Below are positions 8,182 to 15,711 of a stretch of 40,972 nt of DNA, piece after piece (within the stretch, counting starts at the first letter, position 1; each line of letters starts with the position of its first letter). Both the position numbers and the translations under genes were made by a program. A model generated the notes under the pieces. It had not been told where the DNA came from, did no database searches, and saw nothing but the letters and a program-made list of their open reading frames with translations. This stretch comes from Cellvibrionaceae bacterium (GTDB lineage: Bacteria; Pseudomonadota; Gammaproteobacteria; Pseudomonadales; Cellvibrionaceae): assembly GCA_019634095.1 (NCBI GenBank), contig JAHQVY010000008.1:1-40972 (forward strand), given 5' to 3'.

Positions 8182-8763
8182 CTAGAAACCGACGTAATTA
8201 CCGATACCAACGGCGATAGCTTTGCCGATATCTTGTCTAAAATTTGCGCTAAGCGCCTTGGCGCGATCTTCCGGGTTGGTGATAAAACCGACCTCGACCA
8301 ACACCGCAGGCGGCGCAGTGTTGTGAATAAAAGCCAAACGGCGACCGAGCTGCGCGGTGGTTTTATAGCCTCGGCCACGCAATTTAATAATTCCACTTTG
8401 CTCTACCGATTCAGTAATAGCCTTCGCCGCCGACTCACCGCGGGTACTGCCCTCGGCATAAAATACCTCAAACCCCTGCGCTTTTAAGTTGCCTGCAGCA
8501 TTGTAATGCACAGATAACGCGAGGCTGACAGGGTAAACATGATGGGCCTCGTTAATTAAGCCGGCGCGAGAACGCAGGCTGATATCATAATCCCCATCAC
8601 GGGTAAGGAATACACGAAAATCTTGGCTCTGGCCATAGAGGTTGTGCATATACCCATACACCTCTTCACCGGTTAACAAATTCAACTCTTTTTCCACGGC
8701 TGCACCGTGAACAGCCCCAGGCTTACTCCCGCCGTGGCCATAATCTAAGACTAAATTTATCAT
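8182..8763 (-). CDS. N-acetylmuramoyl-L-alanine amidase, Amidase_3 family, no signal peptide
   Basis: Amidase_3 enzymes are zinc hydrolases that cut the bond between N-acetylmuramic acid and L-alanine in peptidoglycan. The 193 residues comprise just the catalytic domain. Zinc ligands are His10 (DYGHGG, where DPGHGG is usual), Glu24 (VEKELNL) and His86 (SVHYNA); the catalytic Glu is 157 (VEVGFITN). No signal peptide, AMIN domain or SPOR domain is present, unlike the housekeeping AmiA/B/C enzymes, so export must depend on a partner. It leads a unit with two small membrane proteins, an arrangement that recalls phage endolysin-holin cassettes. Confidence 0.9.
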   Translation of the reverse strand: MINLVLDYGHGGSKPGAVHGAAVEKELNLLTGEEVYGYMHNLYGQSQDFRVFLTRDGDYDISLRSRAGLINEAHHVYPVSLALSVHYNAAGNLKAQGFEVFYAEGSTRGESAAKAITESVEQSGIIKLRGRGYKTTAQLGRRLAFIHNTAPPAVLVEVGFITNPEDRAKALSANFRQDIGKAIAVGIGNYVGF

Positions 8764-9334
8764 CTACTTTTTACCTGCGAAAATATCAATATTTAGCAAC
8801 GCCAAGCAATTCGCTGCCAGTGCACCACTTTGCGCTAACCCAGCCTCGTTGCCACAGACCCGCCCGTACGCCCTTGCTGTTGAAAAAATCGACTGCCCGG
8901 TGTGTGCATTGAGCACCCGATATTAGTCGAAAAGCGTGCCTCAAGCTACGCTCATCTCGTTTGCGCACCAAAGTCTAAATCTGTCGCTACATTTCAGCAC
9001 GGATTTTCCATTCTAAAGCATTGCTTAAAATAGCGCTTAACAACCTAATCGCCATAGAAGCAAAAAAATCACATTGATCTGCCGATATACTACCCCGAAT
9101 GAAACAAACAATATTTCTTTATTCCAAACCCATTATTCCGAAGACATTATCTCGAAAACAAGGTGAAGCTCGTCCTTACCGGCCCACACCCAAACTCCTG
9201 CTGATACCGGTGCACACAGAGAGTATTTTTTTTCTTTGCACGGTTTCTAGGGGCGAAGCAATATACCACTGCACGCGGCGGCAACGCGCAGAGCCAATCA
9301 TTGAGCGCCGCCACATGGCGCGCAGCAATCGCCG

Positions 9335-9363
9335 TTGTCGACAATCATTAATCCCTTTATAAA
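9335..9363 (+). promoter_or_regulatory. Candidate sigma70 promoter inside a gene-free stretch
   Basis: TTGTCG (9335-9340) and TATAAA (9358-9363) are separated by exactly 17 nt. The predicted start of transcription is near 9370, and no coding frame follows. It may drive a non-coding RNA or the long leader of the gene at 10051. Confidence 0.5.
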
Positions 9364-9367
9364 CTGC

Positions 9368-9610
9368 GGGTAGTGTCGCCAGCAGCCATAGGGGCAGCCG
9401 GCGTGACGCCGGGGCTAAAACTCAACGGCCGCAGAGGGTTAAGCAGCTTGCAAAGCGCTGAGACCTACGCACGAAAAAAGGCCTAGCAATGCCAAGTAAG
9501 GCGATACGCCCGCTAGCTGGTTATAACCTTGTAACGAGAGAGTGCTTACCCAGCAAAGCGACTACCGCTGCTCACCCCTAGGGACCAGCGTGATAGAATC
9601 CGATTTTTTT
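9368..9610 (+). ncRNA. Candidate structured non-coding RNA of unknown class
   Basis: Starting just after the promoter, GGG..GTGTCGCC (9368-9380) can pair with GGCGATAC..CCC (9500-9511). Inside this long-range helix is a tight hairpin, CCGGCG-TGA-CGCCGG (9398-9412). Downstream, CGCTG (9566-9570) pairs with CAGCG (9586-9590) around a nested CCC-CTA-GGG, and a seven-T run lies at 9604-9610. I compared it from memory with tmRNA, RNase P RNA, 6S RNA and 4.5S RNA and found none of their hallmark sequences. The ends and the call itself are inference. Confidence 0.3.
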
Positions 9611-9873
9611 AGAGCAATGGGCATTTGTTCACTGTAAAATGAGCGGCGGATATGACTATTATTTAACCTAGGCATGAGGTGGTTTAAAACAAACCTAAAA
9701 GGGCGTAAAACGGGAACCACTGAGTTTATCCGCCTTAACGGCGGAATGAACCAGCAGCGTAAAAGCCAGCTAAGTGCGTGTAAGGCAAGCCGCTCCTTGT
9801 GACAGAAAAAACGGCGAACCACAGAGCAAAAGCCAGTATCCAAGCAGAAAGAGAGAACACTCTCAGTTTCAAG

Positions 9874-9966
9874 CCCCCAGTTTTAAGCCTTAAACGGCAG
9901 GGTGGCGAACTTTACGCAAACTATTTACTGCGTGCGGGCTGACAACAAAGGGGCTTAAACTGGGGG
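9874..9966. repeat. Long inverted repeat upstream of the DUF-like membrane protein
   Basis: CCCCCAGTTTTAAGCC (9874-9889) is the reverse complement of GGCTTAAACTGGGGG (9952-9966) apart from one extra A. The 62-nt interior contains a further 5-bp stem, ACGCA/TGCGT. It lies about 85 nt before the TTG start at 10051. It could be a leader structure, a small mobile-element remnant or a processing site. Confidence 0.7.
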
Positions 9967-10050
9967 GTATGCTTTCTAAGTTTCCGCTTAGTAAACGACA
10001 ATACTAGAGTAAAAACCATCCTCGCATGGCGCGTTTTTGGAGAGAGATTC

Positions 10051-10785
10051 TTGAGCGAAGAAAAAAAACCCGTAGAACTTGTCGTCGGCAGTTTAATTGT
10101 TAAAAAAAACGCTTTAATTTACGAAAACCAGGCAATACAAATCAACACCTTGACCGCAATTTGGATTGACGACTTAAGCGTAATTAAAAAAAACCCGTTC
10201 CCCAACTTGATAAAGATTGTGGCTCCACTGGCGGGTTCCATCGTTGCTGCGGGTTTGGTGCTCCAAGAACCTATACTCATGGCTGTAGGTATTATAATGG
10301 CTTCAATAGCGATTGCTCGCTACACCAAATATGTGCCAAAGGCTAAAAAACCTCGCTTTGCTTTGGGTATTGAGAAAGCCTCGGGAGAATGCATTTTGTT
10401 TCCCAGCGCCAATAAGGATGCTATCGATAAAGCGGCAAACGCTCTATTCGACTCTATATCTAGCAAAGAAAATCTACATGAAACCTTTGTTTTAAATGTG
10501 AACAAGAAAGTTCCCATGAAAAAGTCGGTGGGCTCAAAAATGTTCAATAAGAAAAAGCCTGCTGCACCGAAATTTTACGCGAAAAAACCCAGCGAAAAAC
10601 TGGTCGAAAATATTGAAACACTGAAGCCCAAACCACCAGAACCAGAGCCGGCACCTGCACCGGCACCCGAACCAGAGCCCGCTGCACCGGCGCCAGCAGA
10701 ACCGGAAACCAAGCAAACAAAACGCAAACAAGCGGCCGATGCGGCAAAGAAGGCGGAAAATTCAAAAGACACAGCCGGAACTTAG
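10051..10785 (+). CDS. Two-helix membrane protein with Pro/Ala-rich tail (DUF6232-like)
   Basis: The 244-residue protein has a short N-terminal segment followed by INTLTAIWIDDLSV, a membrane hairpin (about 52-71 and 74-91), a compact beta/alpha-looking region to about 135, and a Lys-rich then Pro/Glu/Ala-rich C-terminus (about 189-220, repeats of PEPAPAP type). The N-terminal half reminds me of the DUF6232 membrane family, but this is a tentative resemblance. The start is TTG, supported by GGAGAGAG at 10039-10046. It stands alone, convergent with the fructokinase gene. Function unknown. Confidence 0.75.
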   Translation: MSEEKKPVELVVGSLIVKKNALIYENQAIQINTLTAIWIDDLSVIKKNPFPNLIKIVAPLAGSIVAAGLVLQEPILMAVGIIMASIAIARYTKYVPKAKKPRFALGIEKASGECILFPSANKDAIDKAANALFDSISSKENLHETFVLNVNKKVPMKKSVGSKMFNKKKPAAPKFYAKKPSEKLVENIETLKPKPPEPEPAPAPAPEPEPAAPAPAEPETKQTKRKQAADAAKKAENSKDTAGT

Positions 10786-10862
10786 CACCCTATTCTAAGC
10801 CGAAATCCTGGCGGGTTAACCACCTTGAGCAGCGAGTTGATAAGCTCGACTCCCCGAGCGTT

Positions 10863-11747
10863 TTATGGGGCATACTGGTTAAGCAAAAAAGAACCTAGTG
10901 GTCCGGCGTCGCCTTCAAGCGCGGGCAACACCAAGTAGTCTTGAAGATCTTCCACAGCATTTATGCCATGCACGTAGCCATTAATACGAGAAATTAAATT
11001 TTGCCTAACTTGTTTTAAAAGCGCCTCACTGGATACCCCGCCACCGCAAATTATGCGCTGTGGTGAAAACAACAACATTAAATTGTGATAAAACTGACTC
11101 AGATATCGAGCTTGCAGGGCCCAGGGGGCGCTATCTTTGGGAAATTGGTTGAGCGGTTTGCCCCAGCGCATAGCAATAGCCTTGCCACTGGCTAGCCCCT
11201 CTGCACAATTGGCGTGAAAAGGACAGGCAGAGGTAAACGCTAAGTCTGTTTCATCTCGCGGCAGCGCAATATGGCCCATTTCAGGGTGCCCGCGTCCCTT
11301 TAACGCTTTGCCATCAATGAAAGCACTGCCACCAATACCCGTGCCTACCGTTACATAAATAAAGTTGTTAAGGTCTTTGCCAGCCCCAGCTGTATATTCG
11401 GCCAATGCCGCTGCGTTAACGTCGGTATCGATAATAACTGGGCACTGAAACTTTCTAGAAAAGTACGTATAAATATTGAAGTTTTTCCAACCGGGCTTAG
11501 GCGTATTTTGTAGTGCACCGTAATGGTTAGAGCCAGGTACGATGTCGACAGGGCCAAAAGCGCCAACACCAATACTCGCGATTTTAGGGAACGTCTGAAG
11601 AAATGTCGCTACCTCATCAAGAGTTTCATTTGGGGAAGTGGTGGGAATTATTTTTTTCTCGAAAGAAGCGAGCTGCCCCCGCTGCCCCACCAGACAAATG
11701 GTTTTTGTACCACCGAGTTCAATACCGGCTATTAATTCGTTACTCAT
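10863..11747 (-). CDS. ROK-family fructokinase
   Basis: ROK kinases phosphorylate hexoses with ATP. The 294-residue protein has the phosphate-binding GIELGGTKT (8-16), the catalytic Asp109 in DTDVNAAA, GTGIGGS (135-141) and the ROK zinc motif: His159 with C-PFH-AN-C (Cys175, His178, Cys181) followed by EGLASG. That CPFHxNCxEGLASG form is typical of fructokinases such as Mak/ScrK-type enzymes, so fructose-6-phosphate is the expected product. It sits beside the glycogen genes and could feed hexose phosphate toward glucose-1-phosphate, but an intervening 411-nt gap suggests separate transcription from glgA. Confidence 0.9.
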   Translation of the reverse strand: MSNELIAGIELGGTKTICLVGQRGQLASFEKKIIPTTSPNETLDEVATFLQTFPKIASIGVGAFGPVDIVPGSNHYGALQNTPKPGWKNFNIYTYFSRKFQCPVIIDTDVNAAALAEYTAGAGKDLNNFIYVTVGTGIGGSAFIDGKALKGRGHPEMGHIALPRDETDLAFTSACPFHANCAEGLASGKAIAMRWGKPLNQFPKDSAPWALQARYLSQFYHNLMLLFSPQRIICGGGVSSEALLKQVRQNLISRINGYVHGINAVEDLQDYLVLPALEGDAGPLGSFLLNQYAP

Positions 11748-12158
11748 ACGACTTACCTCGATTATTGACTACCGAAAAAAATTGCTGCGTTTGCTCGCGG
11801 CACTGACGATTAAATCGCTCGCACTGGCTGCAAAGTACAAACAAAACAGCGCCACTTAGGTGCCGAGCCTAAACAATAAAAGTATTAGGGTTGCGTCAAT
11901 GAAGGTTCTTAGCAAGGCGCGACAAAACAAATTCGGCACGCCATTTTAGGCGCACCGGCACAGCCGAGAGATATAGTAACGCGGTTTATGGTGAAGCCCA
12001 AGACACTGTAAAATACTAGGCGACCTCACCACAACTTAGGCTCGATAGCTCAGACAGCACCCCGGTTAACTATGCCGGCTTGCGGCGTGCAACAAATGCA
12101 AATCACTGGTTTAAATGAAGGCATCGTCGCCCAATCACTGACAAGATTCAATATCTCT
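11748..12158. other. Gene-free stretch between fructokinase and glgA-distal ORF
   Basis: I see no gene. The only recognisable item is a 41-bp segment (11885-11925) similar to the end of the inverted-repeat element at 14167-14333. The promoter of the fructokinase gene is presumably within the first 150 nt, but I could not pick out a convincing one. Confidence 0.5.
11885..11925 (-). repeat. Degenerate partial copy of the 14167-14333 element
   Basis: By eye, 34 of 41 positions match the reverse complement of 14263-14303, including the uninterrupted run GCAAGGCGCGACAA at the right end. The two copies are in opposite orientation. The terminal inverted repeats of the full element are not present here, so this is a fragment or an internally decayed copy. 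Confidence 0.6.
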
Positions 12159-12371
12159 CTACTGCAGTCCGCAACCGTCTAAGCCGGTGATTACCTGCGG
12201 TATATTTTCTTCCCCTGCAGAATTAGATACGTAATCTGTGAAGCGGGTAACAATCAAATTAAATGCCAGCAATACACCACCGACGGCAATACCGACAAGT
12301 GATGGCGGCATTGCCCCCTTAGACGGCCGCTTAGAACATTGACGATTCTCGCGGAGGGAATCGTATTTCAT
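12159..12371 (-). CDS. Hypothetical small membrane protein downstream of glgA
   Basis: The 70-residue frame starts at an ATG 15 nt after the glgA stop. It has a basic N-terminus (KRPSKG), one hydrophobic segment (about 24-42, LVGIAVGGVLLAFNLIV) and a polar C-terminal tail. I know no homologue. Position directly behind glgA suggests co-transcription, but the ribosome site is weak and the frame is short, so it may not be real. Confidence 0.45.
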   Translation of the reverse strand: MKYDSLRENRQCSKRPSKGAMPPSLVGIAVGGVLLAFNLIVTRFTDYVSNSAGEENIPQVITGLDGCGLQ

Positions 12372-12386
12372 CCGGCGCTGCTTAGT

Positions 12387-13988
12387 TTAGTTCTCACGCC
12401 CTGAAGCGGCATATTCAGTATGAGGCATATCGTACAAGCACTCTAAGTACTGCTTTGCGCTGTCATCCCAACTGAAGCGTGCAGCCAGAGCCTGGCTGCA
12501 CAGCGATTTCCAGGCATTGGCGTTGCCAAAGAAAAGCTTTAACGCATCCTGATAAACTTTGAACAGCTGCTCAGCTTGATCGGCGGCATTATAACCGCTA
12601 AAACTAAAACCATTCACCTTGGCTTGCACAGTGTCTTTTAAACCGCCAACGCTATTAACGAAACAGGGCTGACCGGCACGCATCGCCTGCATTTGGCTAA
12701 TCCCGCAAGGCTCATAGGAACTCGGCATTAAAAATAAGTCGCCAAACTCATAGAGGCTGTCGGAAAGCGTGCTGGAATACCCGTTCAGAAAAATAAAATT
12801 TTCGTATTTACCGGCCACTCTTAATAAAAAATTTTCCAAGGCTGTGTCACCGCTGCCCAACAAAAATAACGTCCCGCGATCGCCGAGTGCATCCAACATA
12901 CTCTCAAGTGTCGTCTTTCTGCTAGCACCGATATACGTGTGAAGCAGGCGATATTTCTGCTCGGTTACTCGTCCGATAGAGGTAATATTCATTTTGCCCG
13001 TTTGCTTCTGCCTCGACCATTTTTCCACGCGCTTATGCGCCATCCAATGCGCAGACTTCAGTTGTGGTGAGCGGCTGGCCCAATCTTCAATAGCGCGATG
13101 CAAAACGCGACACAGTTGCTTAGTATCCGGCTGGGTGCGCTTTGCAAACTCGGGGTATTCGCAGCCATTCAAAATACCCAATAAATCGCCGGTAAGAGCG
13201 CGGGCTTTCAAGTCTTTTTCCAAGCCCTCACCGCCATAAATACCCATTTCATGGTCGCTGGGTTTCAGTATTTCCTCGGCATAAGACGGTGATACCGTAT
13301 GTACTTTGTCTGCCAATAAAATAGCCGCACGCATCGGGTTAATACAGTCGGGATAACGCAAATCTTTCACGTAATCCAAATCCAAGGCTAAGCCGGGAAA
13401 CCAGGACACCATTGAAGAGCTATCGCGACGCAAGGGCCGTATGCCCTGCATAGCCAGGTTGTGAATTGAGAAAACAGTTTTTATATCACGCAAGGATTTA
13501 TAGCTGCGGCTGTAGCGAAGCAATATCAACAAAAATGCCGAATGCCAATCGTGACAATGCAGAACATCGGGCCGGGTAATAACACCCAATTTTAATGCCT
13601 CCGCAGTCGCCTGGCAGAACAGGGCGAATTTAGTGGCATCGGTGGCAAAAGGGCCCTCGTCATCGTCGCAATAAACCATCTCACCTTTTTCAGAAAAGCC
13701 TGTAGCGTGGTGCAGAACGAATTGTCGCACCCCCGGCTTACCCTGTTCGCTGGCAAGTAATAACTCCACATTTAAACGTTTGCCGGCAAAACGGACTTCG
13801 AATTCCGCAACAATACGCATTCCCGCTAAACGCGATAAAAAACCATAGGAAGGTACGAGTACATCAACCGTTTGATTGTGCCGGGTTAAGGCCGTAGGCA
13901 AGTCGCGAATCACATCGCCCACGCCGCCAACTTTGGCGCCGGGCAGGGCGTCATTCTCTGAGGCTACCATCAAGATACGTTTTTGCAT
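12387..13988 (-). CDS. glgA: Glycogen synthase (ADP-glucose), GT5
   Basis: GlgA transfers glucose from ADP-glucose to the non-reducing end of alpha-1,4-glucan in the cytoplasm. The 533-residue protein shows the GT5/GT-B pattern: the N-terminal ADP-glucose-binding Lys19 in AKVGGVGDV (KTGGL in E. coli), HCHDWHS (144-150), FSIHNLAMQG (173-182), SIGRVTEQK (337-345) and the C-terminal EPCGISQ with Glu426. It is longer than the ~477 residues of E. coli GlgA, partly through an insert around 285-330. The ATG at 13988 lacks an evident Shine-Dalgarno sequence, and a tandem-repeat array lies immediately upstream. GlgC, which makes its substrate, is the gene before it. Confidence 0.94.
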   Translation of the reverse strand: MQKRILMVASENDALPGAKVGGVGDVIRDLPTALTRHNQTVDVLVPSYGFLSRLAGMRIVAEFEVRFAGKRLNVELLLASEQGKPGVRQFVLHHATGFSEKGEMVYCDDDEGPFATDATKFALFCQATAEALKLGVITRPDVLHCHDWHSAFLLILLRYSRSYKSLRDIKTVFSIHNLAMQGIRPLRRDSSSMVSWFPGLALDLDYVKDLRYPDCINPMRAAILLADKVHTVSPSYAEEILKPSDHEMGIYGGEGLEKDLKARALTGDLLGILNGCEYPEFAKRTQPDTKQLCRVLHRAIEDWASRSPQLKSAHWMAHKRVEKWSRQKQTGKMNITSIGRVTEQKYRLLHTYIGASRKTTLESMLDALGDRGTLFLLGSGDTALENFLLRVAGKYENFIFLNGYSSTLSDSLYEFGDLFLMPSSYEPCGISQMQAMRAGQPCFVNSVGGLKDTVQAKVNGFSFSGYNAADQAEQLFKVYQDALKLFFGNANAWKSLCSQALAARFSWDDSAKQYLECLYDMPHTEYAASGREN

Positions 13989-14000
13989 TCTATTTGATTC

Positions 14001-14050
14001 AACTATGTTCGACTATGTTCGACTATGTTCAACTATTATGTTCAACTATC
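14001..14050 (-). repeat. 10-bp tandem direct repeats in the glgA leader
   Basis: On the coding (minus) strand the unit is GAACATAGT(T/C). Three head-to-tail copies occupy 14001-14030 without gaps, followed by a copy with a 3-bp insertion (14031-14043) and a partial copy to 14050. The 10-bp period matches one turn of the helix. The array ends about 12 nt before the glgA ATG, where the ribosome site should be. Confidence 0.85.
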
Positions 14051-14166
14051 TTAAACTATTGTTAGTATTTATTGGTCAAGAGATTGGCCCGTTTTAATTA
14101 ACCGCAAGAAGCGGGAGCGCCATCCTTAACTTGTTACAATTTTAGCATCATGATAATTTTCGGTGT

Positions 14167-14333
14167 TATATACCCAAAACACTTGAGATTTAGGCCTTAG
14201 GAGCACGCCCCTAAGTGCCCTTGGCGGTGTTGCTCCGCATTAAATAGACTGGCTATTCTGCGTTGTCGCGCCTTGCCAAGAACGAAAATTGACGCACTCC
14301 TAACACCTAAATCTCAAGTGTTTTGGGTATATA
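14167..14333. mobile_element. MITE-like element with 28-bp perfect terminal inverted repeats
   Basis: The 28 bp at 14167-14194 (TATATACCCAAAACACTTGA then GATTTAGG) are the exact reverse complement of 14306-14333. With about five mismatches, mostly transitions, the arms extend to roughly 43 bp. The element is 167 bp long with no coding capacity and could fold into one long hairpin. Its outermost bases are TA-rich, consistent with insertion at TA, as in IS630/mariner-derived MITEs, but that family assignment is inference. It lies between glgC and glgA. Confidence 0.8.
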
Positions 14334-14436
14334 TGCTAAGCGCCCTAACTTTTGCTGCCTCTTCCGGGTTTTAAATTATTGACCTAGGTGAACGGTGGCC
14401 GAGCTATGTGTAAGCATACAGCGGTTAAAGCGCAGC

Positions 14437-15711
14437 CTAATCTCTCCGACTACCCCCTGGTTGACCGAGCATTTCTTGAGAGACAACCACCACGCCATTT
14501 TTGGTAACGCGAAAGCCTCTAGCTCGATCATGTTCGTGGTCGAGGCCAATGACCATACCCTCTGGAATAATACAGCCGGCATCAATAATGGCTTTATGTA
14601 CTTTGGCATGACGGTGAATTTGACAGCTGGGTAGAACCACACTTTGGTGCACATCCGTGTAGGAATGCACCCTGACATTGGAGAACAACAAGCTTTGCTC
14701 GACGCTGCCGCCAGAAATAATGCAACCGCCAGACACCATAGAATCCACCGCATAACCGCGACGATCATCGTCATTGAAAACAAATTTAGCCGACGGCAAA
14801 TGTTTTTGATACGTCCAAATCGGCCAATCTTCATTGTACAAATTTAATGCAGGTGAAGGCGAGACCAGCTCCATATTAGCCTCCCAAAATGAATCTAGCG
14901 TACCCACGTCGCGCCAGTAAGACGGAGAGTTGGTACCGTGGTCACGAAAACGGTAGGCGTGTACACCACAATCGTCAATAATCGAGGGAATAATATTTTT
15001 ACCGAAGTCATGCTCGGAATCTTCTATCTCCGAATCTTTACGCAGTTGCTCAAACAAAAAATCGGTATTAAATATGTAGTTACCCATAGACGCAAGAGTC
15101 ATACCTGGGGCATCGGCAAGCTCTGTGGGATTTTGCGGCTTTTCATCAAATTTAATAATGCGATTGTTTTCATTTACCGTCATAACGCCAAAAGCACCCG
15201 CCGCTTCCGCAAGCGGTACTTCGATACAAGATACCGTTAAATCTGCGCCACTTTCTACATGGTATGCCAGCATTGAGCCGTAATCCATTTGATAAACATG
15301 GTCACCAGAGAGCACCAACACATACTTGGGCATTTCGGCGCGAATAATATCGATATTTTGATAAATGGCATCGGCAGTCCCCTGATACCAATTCGGCGAG
15401 TAACGCTGAGACGCAGGTAGAATCTCAACGAATTCCCCAAGCTCTTTTCTAAAGTGCCCCCAACCTCGAATAAGATGGCGAATAAGCGAGTGTGCTTTGT
15501 ATTGAGTAAGCACACTGACGCGGCGAATACCGGAGTTGACACAATTCGATAGTGGGAAATCGATGATACGAAATTTACCACCGTAGTGTAACGCCGGTTT
15601 TGCTCGCCAATCGGTAAGCTCATGCAGGCGACTGCCTCGACCACCAGCTAAGATAAGGGCCACAGTATCGCGAGTAAGTCGACTCACATAGCGGGAGTTG
15701 GGATCAAGCAT
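14437..15711 (-). CDS. glgC: Glucose-1-phosphate adenylyltransferase
   Basis: GlgC makes ADP-glucose and pyrophosphate from glucose-1-phosphate and ATP, the committed and normally allosterically controlled step of bacterial glycogen synthesis. The 424-residue protein has the nucleotide-binding GGRGSRL (23-29), the [19 protein letters not shown] segment (36-54) that in relatives contacts the activator, WYQGTADA (108-115) and SGDHVY with the metal-binding Asp137. A C-terminal left-handed beta-helix follows. GGAG lies 7 nt before the ATG. Three 17-bp direct repeats precede that ribosome site. It is separated from glgP by 0.9 kb and therefore probably has its own promoter. Confidence 0.97.
   Translation of the reverse strand: MLDPNSRYVSRLTRDTVALILAGGRGSRLHELTDWRAKPALHYGGKFRIIDFPLSNCVNSGIRRVSVLTQYKAHSLIRHLIRGWGHFRKELGEFVEILPASQRYSPNWYQGTADAIYQNIDIIRAEMPKYVLVLSGDHVYQMDYGSMLAYHVESGADLTVSCIEVPLAEAAGAFGVMTVNENNRIIKFDEKPQNPTELADAPGMTLASMGNYIFNTDFLFEQLRKDSEIEDSEHDFGKNIIPSIIDDCGVHAYRFRDHGTNSPSYWRDVGTLDSFWEANMELVSPSPALNLYNEDWPIWTYQKHLPSAKFVFNDDDRRGYAVDSMVSGGCIISGGSVEQSLLFSNVRVHSYTDVHQSVVLPSCQIHRHAKVHKAIIDAGCIIPEGMVIGLDHEHDRARGFRVTKNGVVVVSQEMLGQPGGSRRD

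Larger units (their letters stand above)
8764..10050. other. 1.3 kb gene-free stretch with promoter and structured segments
   Basis: No reading frame here has convincing protein character. The frames at 8786-8971 (minus), 9099-9362 (plus) and 9562-9843 (minus) lack ribosome sites and recognisable composition. The stretch contains a good promoter (9335-9363), many pairing segments between 9368 and 9610, further pairings at 9645-9745, and a long inverted repeat at 9874-9966. It separates the divergent amidase unit from the plus-strand membrane-protein gene. Confidence 0.6.
13989..14436. other. glgC-glgA intergenic stretch with repeat array and MITE-like element
   Basis: The 448-nt gap contains no gene. 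It holds a 10-bp tandem-repeat array against the glgA start (14001-14050) and a 167-bp element with long inverted ends (14167-14333). The remaining sequence is A+T-rich and shows no clear promoter to my eye. Confidence 0.6.

Noticed and set aside
9099-9362. 87-codon plus-strand frame in the 1.3 kb gap
   Set aside because: It has no ribosome site, carries many rare-looking Arg/Cys runs, includes a T9 homopolymer and overlaps the predicted promoter.
9562-9843. 93-codon minus-strand frame in the 1.3 kb gap
   Set aside because: Arg/Leu/Phe-rich composition typical of non-coding translation, and it overlaps the structured segments.
9368-9966. Group II intron, tmRNA or RNase P RNA
   Set aside because: A domain V-like hairpin, the tmRNA 3' end and the RNase P core sequences were looked for and not seen.
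10534-10772. Three overlapping minus-strand frames with Gly/Ser/Ala or Trp/Phe-rich products
   Set aside because: They are antisense readings of the Pro/Ala-rich tail of the gene at 10051-10785.
14167-14333. Ordinary rho-independent terminator after glgC
   Set aside because: The stem is A+T-rich at its base, spans 167 bp, starts more than 100 nt after glgC, lacks a T-run and has a related fragment elsewhere, so a repeat element fits better.
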